Source: Haloferacaceae archaeon B1-Br10_E2g22 (GTDB taxonomy: Archaea > Halobacteriota > Halobacteria > Halobacteriales > Haloferacaceae). From it: a stretch of DNA of 43,725 bases. Below the pieces are notes generated by a model. The model made no database searches. It saw nothing but the letters and a program-made list of their open reading frames with translations, and was not told where the DNA came from. Location of the stretch: the NCBI GenBank assembly GCA_001563795.1, contig LKML01000007.1, positions 1 through 43,725 on the forward strand, given 5' to 3'. The position numbers were made by a program, and so were the translations under genes. Of this stretch, positions 19,339-27,148 are shown piece by piece. How positions within the stretch are numbered: position 1 is the stretch's first letter; each line of letters starts with the position of its first letter.

Positions 19339-19362
19339 AAGTGGGCCGGCTCAGATTCGAAC
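19339..19362 (-). repeat. tRNA-Pro 3'-end (T-arm/acceptor) fragment, 24-nt perfect direct repeat
   Basis: aagtgggccggctcagattcgaac identical to 19464-19487. Confidence 0.85.
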
Positions 19363-19414
19363 CACGGTCGGAGCGAAACGCCTCCCTGATTCGAATCTTC
19401 GCGTGTTCCATCCA

Positions 19415-19461
19415 CCCGCACCGCGAACCGCTCGCTAGGCTCGCGGTTGTTGCGGTGCGGG
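19415..19461. repeat. Long imperfect stem-loop
   Basis: CCCGCACCGC g AACCGC - tcgctaggctc - GCGGTT gtt GCGGTGCGGG. Confidence 0.7.
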
Positions 19462-19466
19462 AGAAG

Positions 19467-19539
19467 TGGGCCGGCTCAGATTCGAACTGAGGTTACGGCC
19501 ACCCGAAGGCCGAAGGATACCAAGCTACCCCACCGGCCC
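19467..19539 (-). tRNA. tRNA-Pro (anticodon CGG)
   Basis: RNA-sense GGGCCGG-TG-GGGTAGCTTGGTATCC-T-TCGGCC TTCGGGT GGCCG-TAAC-CTCAG TTCGAAT CTGAG-CCGGCCC-A: full cloverleaf with acceptor, anticodon and T stems paired. Confidence 0.93.
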
Positions 19540-19584
19540 GCACTCATACAGAGTGCATCACCGAGTTTAATGATTTTGATTGCC

Positions 19585-20181
19585 CTAGTAGTGTTGATAG
19601 CCCTCGGTGTCAAGCCAGTTGTGGCCCACTGTCATCGTCTGGTCGGCGTGCAGGATTTCGGGGCCGACGCTGAGTCGACGCTCCGCCGTGTCGGCCAAAA
19701 CCGCTGTCTCGCTGTCGGTGAACTCGAGGTGATCCGACAGTACGAACACCGGGTCAGCAGGGGGTTCGGCCGACACCAGTGGCTTGCCGTCTTCGTGGAG
19801 TTCGATAATCGTCCCCTCGCGGGCAACCGACTCCAGAGTCGAGTTAAATCCCATTCGGTACAACTCCACGCCGGGTGAGACCTCCGCAGGCTGGTGGCCG
19901 ATGGCGTTGGCAGTTGATTCGAGTGCGCCCTTGATGCGGGAGGCGACTGCGCGCTCGGTGGGATAGAGTCGTTTGGCCGTCGAGCCGTCGAATCGGATCG
20001 TATACTCGTCGTTGAGGACGAGATGGACGCGGCTGTCTTCGCGGATACCATGTGAGACGAACAGACCGGCGTTGACACAGCGACACAGCACGTCGAGCCG
20101 ACCGGCTCCGCCGGCCAGATCAGACAACGAAAATCCGGGGGTGGTCGGTGCCTCGTGGCCAAGGATAATGAACTGACGCAT
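19585..20181 (-). CDS. trmY: tRNA (pseudouridine(54)-N1)-methyltransferase
   Basis: MRQFIILGHEAPTTPGFSLSDLAGGAGRLDVLCRCVNAGLFVSHGIR...FVLSDHLEFT...SVGPEILHADQTMTVGHNWLD. Confidence 0.92.
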   Translation of the reverse strand: MRQFIILGHEAPTTPGFSLSDLAGGAGRLDVLCRCVNAGLFVSHGIREDSRVHLVLNDEYTIRFDGSTAKRLYPTERAVASRIKGALESTANAIGHQPAEVSPGVELYRMGFNSTLESVAREGTIIELHEDGKPLVSAEPPADPVFVLSDHLEFTDSETAVLADTAERRLSVGPEILHADQTMTVGHNWLDTEGYQHY

Positions 20182-20231
20182 ACCGCCGCTTGATCGGCGG
20201 GCGGCTTAGTTCGCTGTGGTTTCGGCTCCAA

Positions 20232-20489
20232 TCAGGTCGCCGCCGGCAGGTAGTAGTTGTCCTGGCGGTCGACCAACTCTTTCGACTGAAGGGTGTTCAA
20301 AATAGGGAGCAACGAGATGGTTTTCATCTCTAAGGATTGATTCAACTCTTCGAGCGTCGACTCGCCGCTGACCTGTAGATACAGGTAGACGAGCTTTGTG
20401 CCGTCCGACGACAGATCGGACGGAACCGACACCGAGTGGGGATTGACGCCACTGTACTGGTCTGATGTGGAGGATTCTGTGTTCGTCAT
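20232..20489 (-). CDS. Small winged-helix (MarR/TrmB-like) protein
   Basis: ~85 aa from internal ATG; LVYLYLQVSGESTLEELNQSLEMKTISLLPILNTLQSKELVDRQDNYYL. Confidence 0.6.
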   Translation of the reverse strand: MTNTESSTSDQYSGVNPHSVSVPSDLSSDGTKLVYLYLQVSGESTLEELNQSLEMKTISLLPILNTLQSKELVDRQDNYYLPAAT

Positions 20490-20689
20490 AGTGGAAAGAC
20501 GCCGGCAGGCCGGGTGTGCTGTCGCTGGCGGCTCCGAAGACATCACCGAACGCCAAGACCATGCCGGCCGGTTCACCTCTCAGGTCTACCCCCTCGGTAA
20601 TAGCTGTTATGTGGGGTATCGTCGCATGTCTATCAGGCACGTTAAATACCTAAAACAGCCTGCAACTGACGGTCTAGGTTAGTGTTCTG

Positions 20690-21163
20690 TCAGTCTGCAT
20701 AATTAACTTGGCTGTATGCTTCCAGTTCGTTGAGACAGCTGCTGGCGGTTCGCAACGTCCCGTCGGTCGAGTGGGGATAGACCGCACACAGCTCGCCGTC
20801 TTTGTAGACGGCGATACAGATGCTCGGCAGCGACAACACCCTGTAGGTCTCGTCGGTAATCTCACAGTCGACCGTCTGAATCTTAAACGCAGGATTGAGT
20901 CGTACTGGCTCGTCGTCGGCCCACTGCTGGAAGGCCTCGACATGCTCGAGTACCCGCTGGTAGTAGCTCGTCCCCTCGAGCGGCCCCCGGAGCCGGATCG
21001 CTTTGGTCCAGATGTGGATTTCATAGGCCGCGATTCGACCCTCAGCATCAAGTGTCTCGAGCTGTTCTATCACCACCTGTTTTTGTCTTTCACAGCCCAG
21101 CTCGGGATCTGCCCGGACGAACAACGTCACTGTGTAGTTCGTGTTCTCACTCTCGCTGATCAT
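20690..21163 (-). CDS. Uncharacterised haloarchaeal protein
   Basis: ~157 aa from internal ATG (MISESENTNYTVTLFVRADPELGCERQ...); coherent codon usage, no motif I can name. Confidence 0.55.
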   Translation of the reverse strand: MISESENTNYTVTLFVRADPELGCERQKQVVIEQLETLDAEGRIAAYEIHIWTKAIRLRGPLEGTSYYQRVLEHVEAFQQWADDEPVRLNPAFKIQTVDCEITDETYRVLSLPSICIAVYKDGELCAVYPHSTDGTLRTASSCLNELEAYSQVNYAD

Positions 21164-21300
21164 TATCTGAGCGGTACGCCCACCAGCGGTATATAATAAC
21201 GCACCGACCTCACAGCCGACGTTCTGTACGCTAAGACAGTTGGATGCCGAATAAAAGAAACTCACCGCAGTCGACGTCGCTGGTCTATCTGGTTCAACGA

Positions 21301-21519
21301 GAGAATCCCGTCCTTTAGGACGTCACCAGAACGCGAGCGTTCTGGCCACATCACGAAAATCTTTGATTTTCGAACGACACTCCCAGCACTCGTCGGTGTG
21401 TCAACCCGAGGTTCCCAAACCAACCGCCTAGTGCGGTGGGAAGCCTCGCCGTCGTCGGGCGTCGCCCGACTGCCTGAGGGATCTTCGATCCCTCTCCGTT
21501 TACGGCGAGGAGGATGTCA
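21301..21519. repeat. Hairpin cluster with IS200/IS605 right-end-like segments (putative mobile-element remnant or structured RNA)
   Basis: Six inverted repeats (21309-21322, 21326-21345, 21354-21372, 21423-21437, 21454-21470, 21476-21494) and an outer stem CCTCGCCGT(21444-21452)/ACGGCGAGG(21502-21510) followed by aggatgtcac. Confidence 0.75.
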
Positions 21520-22146
21520 CGCCTTCTCGACTGTTGGAACCGGATCAATGAGGACGACCGCTTCGCCCTTGATAAGTTGTTTGTCGTCGTCGTTGTGGAC
21601 GGTCGTCGAGAGGATGTATTTGTTGTCTTCGAGGTCGTCGACGACTTCAATGGTTGCGGTCAGCCGGTCGCCGATGAACGCGGGAGCCAGAAACGTCGTA
21701 TCTTGGGAAAGATAGATCGTCAATCCGGGAAGCCGTGCGAGCGCCGCGCTGATGAGCCCAGAAACCAGGGTGCCATGGACGATCCGGGTGCCGAATCGAC
21801 TTTCTTCGGCAAACTCGGCCTCGAGATGCAACCGGTTGGTGTCGCCCGAAATGTCAGCGAACGCACTCACGTCCTCGTCAGTCAGCGTTTTGGAAAACGT
21901 GATCCGATCCCCAACGGACAGTTCAGTGGGGTCGGCAGCCTCCGATTCGAGTTCCCACTCGGGGCGTGCGTAGGCGACAGACGGCCCGCCGCTGGTTCGG
22001 TCACTGTCGTCGAACCCCGAGGCAGCGAGTGCTGCGCGGTTGACTTCGACAGCACTTTTGACGAGATGGCCGGTTGCCCGTGCCCACGCATCTGCCATGT
22101 TGTACGGTACCGTTTCGATGCCCGTGCTAGATTCTTCACCATTCAT
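21517..22146 (-). CDS. phaJ: MaoC-like (R)-specific enoyl-CoA hydratase
   Basis: 209 aa; FADISGDTNRLHLEAEFAEESRFGTRIVHGTLVSGLISAALA hot-dog hydratase motif; next to the PHA genes. Confidence 0.8.
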   Translation of the reverse strand: MNGEESSTGIETVPYNMADAWARATGHLVKSAVEVNRAALAASGFDDSDRTSGGPSVAYARPEWELESEAADPTELSVGDRITFSKTLTDEDVSAFADISGDTNRLHLEAEFAEESRFGTRIVHGTLVSGLISAALARLPGLTIYLSQDTTFLAPAFIGDRLTATIEVVDDLEDNKYILSTTVHNDDDKQLIKGEAVVLIDPVPTVEKA

Positions 22147-22248
22147 GATTGGCTATAGGCGGCAGTCAGTGAGTACTTCCTTTAGGCGTTTCGGTCAGCA
22201 CTCGCTGGTCGGCTATCGATACGTCACCCCGTTATTTACCTTTTGTTG

Positions 22249-22269
22249 CCAGCAGATGGTATCTGTTGG
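22249..22269. promoter_or_regulatory. Candidate operator upstream of phaR
   Basis: CCAGCAGAT-ggt-ATCTGTTGG, 9-bp inverted repeat with one mismatch and 3-nt centre; a TATA-like cattaagta lies downstream before the phaR ATG. Confidence 0.45.
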
Positions 22270-22317
22270 TGAATGGCGACAAACATTAAGTAGGACTCGG
22301 CCGATTGTGCAAACGAG

Positions 22318-22641
22318 ATGACGAACGGCTCTGAAGAGATGATGTGGTCACCACTGCAGTTTGCAACACAACTGCAGGAGGCCAGCCAAGCGATGACAAC
22401 CCAACAGCTGCAGGCGGTCACCGAACTGCTGTCGTCTACAGACCCAACCCAGTTGGGATCTGACCCGACGGGGTTTGCTGCGATGGGCAGCCAGATGGCG
22501 ATGTTCAAAACCCGCGTCCAAAGCGGCGGCCGGATCAGCATTCCCGACGCCGAACGCGAAGTGTTGGATATCGACGACGGAGATATCGTCCAGACGTTCG
22601 TCATTCCACTCACTCAACCCTCCAGTGATTCAGATGAGTAA
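22318..22641 (+). CDS. phaR: AbrB-type regulator (PhaR-like)
   Basis: 107 aa; C-terminal RVQSGGRISIPDAEREVLDIDDGDIVQTFVIPL SpoVT/AbrB-like; first gene of a phaP-phaE-phaC cluster. Confidence 0.75.
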   Translation: MTNGSEEMMWSPLQFATQLQEASQAMTTQQLQAVTELLSSTDPTQLGSDPTGFAAMGSQMAMFKTRVQSGGRISIPDAEREVLDIDDGDIVQTFVIPLTQPSSDSDE

Positions 22642-23206
22642 CACACAGTCCCCCACAAACCCAATGGTATCGATGTTCGAACTCCAGCGACAATCAATCA
22701 AACAGGGCCATCAGTTCATGCAACAAAGCATGGACGCTCAAAAACAGCTCCCCCGTGTTATGGAAGACGCGATCGACTCCTCGCGGTCTGTCCAACAAAC
22801 CGGCCTCACCGCCAGCCGGAGTCTCGCCAAAGGAATGGTCGAGATGATGCAGGCATCCATTCCGAGCGAACAGCCATATATCGACGACGAAACCGACGCC
22901 GAAGAACGACAACATGCGGCCTTCGAAAGTCTCCATCAGGCACTCGACGACCAGTTCGAGGCCGTCGAAGAGATCAGCGACCAGTCCTGGGAGGCACTCG
23001 AAAGCCAACTCGAGGAAAACACCGACGCGTTTGTCGAGTTCGTCGACCAATCAAGCTCCTTTACCGAAGAGTCGGTGACCGCCTTCGTCGAGTCGCTCGA
23101 AGACGTACAATCGGATGTCGAAGAAATGGAGTTCGGCGTCGAAACCGGCGATCCGGTCGGGACGACACGGATGGACACCGACGTCGACGACGAGGAGATG
23201 GCCTGA
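22634..23206 (+). CDS. phaP: Haloarchaeal phasin
   Basis: ~190 aa acidic, helix-rich; MSNTQSPTNPMVSMFELQRQSIKQGHQFMQQSMDAQ; overlaps phaR and precedes phaE. Confidence 0.75.
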   Translation: MSNTQSPTNPMVSMFELQRQSIKQGHQFMQQSMDAQKQLPRVMEDAIDSSRSVQQTGLTASRSLAKGMVEMMQASIPSEQPYIDDETDAEERQHAAFESLHQALDDQFEAVEEISDQSWEALESQLEENTDAFVEFVDQSSSFTEESVTAFVESLEDVQSDVEEMEFGVETGDPVGTTRMDTDVDDEEMA

Positions 23207-23224
23207 TCGCCACACTGATTTCCG

Positions 23225-23779
23225 ATGTCAGATACTACCCAGACAGCGACCGGTGAGCCGTTCGGAGCGTACTTCGAGCAGTTGAACCAGTCGTTCGCCG
23301 AGGCCTTCGAGCAGAACATGCGAATGCAGACGGAGTTTCTTGATTCATGGCGCGAGTCGCTCGACGAAAGCAGTCTTGACGAACAGACCGTCGACGGAAT
23401 GGCCGGTGTTTCTCGAGCCTACGAGGTCTGGATGGAGGCAGCCGACGCCCAGCAAGAACTCATCACCGACTCGCTTCGCGGCGAAGACATCGAGCTAGAG
23501 ACGTTCCGAGATCTCTATGTCAATGCAGCCAACGAAGCGTTCAAAGAGGTGATGGGAACAACCGCGTTTGCTGCCGCAACTGGCCAAACTGTCGGTGAGA
23601 TGCTCGAGGCCAGCGAACAACTCGAAGCAATGAACCGCGAGACGCTGCAGTCAGTTGGCTTTGCGACAGAAGCCGACATTACAGAGGTCGGCGAGCGACT
23701 GGTCGAACTCGAACGGCGACAGCACACACTCGAAACGAAACTCGACCAGGTAATCGAGATGCTCGAAGACGACTCATGA
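23225..23779 (+). CDS. phaE: Class III PHA synthase subunit PhaE
   Basis: 184 aa; directly upstream of and overlapping phaC; helix-rich PhaE-like sequence. Confidence 0.85.
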   Translation: MSDTTQTATGEPFGAYFEQLNQSFAEAFEQNMRMQTEFLDSWRESLDESSLDEQTVDGMAGVSRAYEVWMEAADAQQELITDSLRGEDIELETFRDLYVNAANEAFKEVMGTTAFAAATGQTVGEMLEASEQLEAMNRETLQSVGFATEADITEVGERLVELERRQHTLETKLDQVIEMLEDDS

Positions 23780-25347
23780 ACCCGATTACTGCAACCGTTG
23801 ATGCCCAGCAACGCACCCTCGAGGCGACTATGGAGTACTTCGAGCGGGTGCCGAAACTCGCCGAACAGGTCGAACGCGTCGCCGACATCGAGGTTGGAAC
23901 CACGCCCAGCGAGGTCGTCTACAGCGAAAACAAACTTGAGTTGCTTCATTACACACCAGAAATGGCAGGGACCGATCCCGAGACGGCCCAGGACGTGCCA
24001 ATCCTGATCGTGTATGCGCTGATCAACAAACCCTACATCTTGGATCTCCAGGCCGACAGGAGCGTCGTCCGTCGGCTGCTCGAGGCCGGCTTCGAGGTGT
24101 ATCTGATTGACTGGGGCGAACCCTCACGGCTCGATGCGTCGCTGACGCTCGAAGACTACGTCTGCCGGTATACGGACAACTGCGTCGATGTCGTCCGCGA
24201 GCGGTCGGGCCAAGAATCAATCAATCTGCTTGGCTACTGTATGGGTGGTACGATGGGTGTGATGTACGCCTCACTGTTTCCCCAGAAGGTTCGGAATCTC
24301 GGGTTGATGGCCGCCGGGCTCTGTTTCGACGACACCGGTGGCGTCCTCGAACTCTGGGGCGAAAAACCGTACTACGACCCCCAGAACGTAACCGACAGCT
24401 TCGGCAACGTCCCGGCGGACTTTCTGGATGTGGGCTTTGCGCTGATGGATCCGGTCTCGAACTACGTCGGTAAGTATCTCCGCCTGTACGACAACGTCGA
24501 AGACGATGCGTTCGTCGAGAACTTCGCCCGCATGGAACGGTGGCTCGGCGAGGGAATCGACGTGGCGGGTGCGACCTACGAACAGTTCATCGAAGACATC
24601 TATCAGGACAACAAACTCGCACACAACGAGTTCTATCTTGGCGACGATCACGTCGATCTCAACGAGATCGAAATGCCAATTATCCAGATTGTCGGTCATT
24701 ACGACCACCTCATCCCGCCGGAATCGAGCACTGCGTTCAACGATCTGGTAGCGAGCGAAGATGTAACGACGTTCGATGCCAAAACCGGCCATATTGGGCT
24801 TTCTGTCTCCTCGAGTTCTCACGAGGAGTTGTGGCCCTCCGTCGCCGACTGGTTCGCTGAGCGATCAGACGAACCGGACGAGGAGGCTAATGACGCCGAA
24901 CTAGCAACTGCGGATGGTGCCGATTCGGACACCGAGTCTACAGGAGAGACTGCTGTTGAGGCAGAACCCGAACTCGAGGTCAGCGACGAACCGGAGGCAA
25001 AACTCGAACCCGAGGCTGCGGCTGAATCCGACCTCGAGTCCGAAACTGAAGCTGAAGCCGAAACGGAGGTTGTGAGCGATAGCGCAGAATCGGCTACTGA
25101 CGACACGAACTCGAGTCCGGACGAGCGCGAGGCCAGCGGCGAGCCAGGGTTTTCGAAAGGCTCCGAGCCGTTAGAATCAGTCTACGGCATCGGCCCACAC
25201 TACGCCGAACAGCTCCGTGAGGCAGGTATCGACAGCATCGATGCGCTCACAGAAGCCGACGCCGACACACTGGCCGACGCTGTCGGTGTCTCGGCCGACC
25301 GTGCGGCCGAATGGATCGAAAGTGCGATAGACCACAGAGAGTCCTAA
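23776..25347 (+). CDS. phaC: Class III PHA synthase subunit PhaC with acidic linker and C-terminal HhH-like domain
   Basis: [11 protein letters not shown] lipase-like box, [19 protein letters not shown]; extra C-terminal ~170 aa. Confidence 0.93.
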   Translation: MNPITATVDAQQRTLEATMEYFERVPKLAEQVERVADIEVGTTPSEVVYSENKLELLHYTPEMAGTDPETAQDVPILIVYALINKPYILDLQADRSVVRRLLEAGFEVYLIDWGEPSRLDASLTLEDYVCRYTDNCVDVVRERSGQESINLLGYCMGGTMGVMYASLFPQKVRNLGLMAAGLCFDDTGGVLELWGEKPYYDPQNVTDSFGNVPADFLDVGFALMDPVSNYVGKYLRLYDNVEDDAFVENFARMERWLGEGIDVAGATYEQFIEDIYQDNKLAHNEFYLGDDHVDLNEIEMPIIQIVGHYDHLIPPESSTAFNDLVASEDVTTFDAKTGHIGLSVSSSSHEELWPSVADWFAERSDEPDEEANDAELATADGADSDTESTGETAVEAEPELEVSDEPEAKLEPEAAAESDLESETEAEAETEVVSDSAESATDDTNSSPDEREASGEPGFSKGSEPLESVYGIGPHYAEQLREAGIDSIDALTEADADTLADAVGVSADRAAEWIESAIDHRES

Positions 25348-25538
25348 CAGAGCCTCTATTTGTTCGCTGAGTAGTTCGAATTCAATACTGTCGTTTCGGC
25401 CGCAACAAGATTTAATACCGATTTTGCCGCACAGTTCACACACGCGGTTGATACTGGTGTGTTCCCTCCACAGCAAAATACACACAGGCCGATTCAACTC
25501 CGGCAGTTGTCACACCCGGCGACCGCAGTCCCCGTATC

Positions 25539-26282
25539 ATGAAACTGGATTCTCAAACGTGTGTTGTAACCGGTTCTTCGCGCGGTATTGGCAGCGGAAT
25601 CGCAACCGAACTCGGCGCCCATGGCGCGAACGTCGTTGTTAACTACCGAACCTCCGAGCGAGAGGCATACGATGTGGTAGAAGAAATCGAAGCCGACGGC
25701 GGCACAGCGGTTGCCATCCAGGCAGACGTCACAGAAGGCGATGAAGTCGAGGCAATGGCCGACCGCGTGCGAAACGCCTTCGGATCGACTGACGTGTTGG
25801 TCAACAACGCCGGCATCACCATCGACAAGAAGTTCGAAGAGATGACTCGCAAAGAGTGGGATACGGTCATGGATGTCAACCTCGGCGGCGTCTACAACTG
25901 TACGAACGCCTTTTTCGATGATCTGAAAGCCGCCGACGAGGGTCGGCTGATCAACATTTCGAGCGTAGTTGGCCAACAGGGCAACTACGGCCAGGCGAAC
26001 TATGCGGCGACCAAAAGCGGGTTGTTCGGCTTTACCCGCACGATCGCCCTCGAGTTGGCCGACAGCGGCACAACCGCCAACTGCGTCTCGCCAGGATTCG
26101 TCCAGACGGATATGCTCGAGAAAGTTCCCGACCGCGTCCAGCATAAGATCCGCAAGCGAATCCCACTCGACCGGTTTGCCGATATCGAGGATGTCGCTGG
26201 CCTTGTGCGGTTTCTGGCCAGCGAAGACTCGAGTTACATGACCGGCCAGGTCTTTGGCGTCAACGGCGGCATGGAGTGGTAG
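25539..26282 (+). CDS. phaB: SDR family acetoacetyl-CoA/3-oxoacyl reductase
   Basis: VVTGSSRGIGSGIATEL, LVNNAGIT, NISSVVGQQGNYGQANYAATKSGLFGFTR; follows phaC. Confidence 0.85.
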   Translation: MKLDSQTCVVTGSSRGIGSGIATELGAHGANVVVNYRTSEREAYDVVEEIEADGGTAVAIQADVTEGDEVEAMADRVRNAFGSTDVLVNNAGITIDKKFEEMTRKEWDTVMDVNLGGVYNCTNAFFDDLKAADEGRLINISSVVGQQGNYGQANYAATKSGLFGFTRTIALELADSGTTANCVSPGFVQTDMLEKVPDRVQHKIRKRIPLDRFADIEDVAGLVRFLASEDSSYMTGQVFGVNGGMEW

Positions 26283-26323
26283 CGACGAAATCATACAAGT
26301 AGTCTGCTGACGTATACCACGGT

Positions 26324-26587
26324 ATGCCAACCATTAGCGTTGAACTCGACCCGGATCTTCATGCCTGGCTCGCCGAGCGTGCCGGTGGTCACAACAGAAC
26401 CGTCGCTGCGGAACTCAACGCACTCGCAGCCGCCGTGCGGGAAGGCTCTGCGGAACAAACCCCGCTTCCAGTGGGCATCTATGCCGAAGACGGGTTCGGC
26501 GAACTCGACGGTGAGGGGCTGGCCGGCGAAGATCCGGATCTGCCGGTGGGTGTGTTCGACGATTCGACCGTCAGCGACGAATCGTAG
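26324..26587 (+). CDS. Small ribbon-helix-helix-like protein
   Basis: 87 aa; MPTISVELDPDLHAWLAERAGGHNRTVAAELNALAAAVREG resembles an Arc/CopG-type N-terminus. Confidence 0.5.
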   Translation: MPTISVELDPDLHAWLAERAGGHNRTVAAELNALAAAVREGSAEQTPLPVGIYAEDGFGELDGEGLAGEDPDLPVGVFDDSTVSDES

Positions 26588-26645
26588 CCACTTGCAGTGA
26601 ATACGAAGTCGGTGTTTTCTTGTACGCTTCGGCCCAGTATATGGT

Positions 26646-26885
26646 ATGTCAAGTGGGGCCACTGGCGGCGATCAGACGCTCACCACCGCCGACCATCGTA
26701 TTTTGCAGTATCTCAGGGGCGGCCCGGAGTATCCCGCGTTAATCGCCTCACACACTGGGCTTCATATCCCACTGGTCGAGCGACGCTGCAAGCGACTCGA
26801 GGCCATCGGCTTGCTCGAACCCGTCAGCAACGAAGTCATTTATCGGCTCACAGATCGCGGTCGGCAGATTACTGACTCACCGTAG
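26646..26885 (+). CDS. Small winged-helix protein (PhiH1 repressor/PadR-like)
   Basis: 79 aa; LTTADHRILQYLRGGPEYPALIASHTGLHIPLVERRCKRLEAIGLLEPVSNEVIYRLTDRGRQ. Confidence 0.65.
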   Translation: MSSGATGGDQTLTTADHRILQYLRGGPEYPALIASHTGLHIPLVERRCKRLEAIGLLEPVSNEVIYRLTDRGRQITDSP

Positions 26886-26886
26886 T

Positions 26887-27093
26887 TCACTGTCGGCGCG
26901 GATCGTCCGAGACACCCCAGAGCACGCGGTAGGCGAGATACCCCAGCAGTGCCGAAAACAACAGCAATCCCATTGTTTCTGCGAATCTGACAGTCACCCA
27001 CAGCAAGCGGGTGAGCCAGCGAATGGCGATGAATCCGCCGTAGATCAACACTGCAACTGCGAGACCAGCCAGTAGCGCACGAAGCCGTTGCAT
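26887..27093 (-). CDS. Small membrane protein
   Basis: 68 aa, two hydrophobic segments. Confidence 0.5.
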   Translation of the reverse strand: MQRLRALLAGLAVAVLIYGGFIAIRWLTRLLWVTVRFAETMGLLLFSALLGYLAYRVLWGVSDDPRRQ

Positions 27094-27148
27094 GTGCTGT
27101 TTTGTGACTCACCGACCGAAAAGCCACTGAACCGTTGGGATCGGTCTC

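Noticed and set aside
19339-19420. Possible second complete tRNA gene
   Set aside because: Only the T-arm/acceptor end is recognisable; no D-arm or matching 5' acceptor, so treated as a fragment.
19247-19438. 63 aa ORF and 19447..19878 ORF downstream of photolyase
   Set aside because: They translate tRNA-Pro remnants and the antisense of trmY (e.g. SGPAQIRTEVTATRRPKD); not credible proteins.
21301-21519. Intact IS200/IS605 element
   Set aside because: No transposase (TnpA) or TnpB reading frame in or near the region; at most end remnants.
26324-26885. Toxin-antitoxin module (RHH protein + neighbour)
   Set aside because: The adjacent gene is a winged-helix protein, not a recognisable toxin; 59-nt gap rather than overlap.
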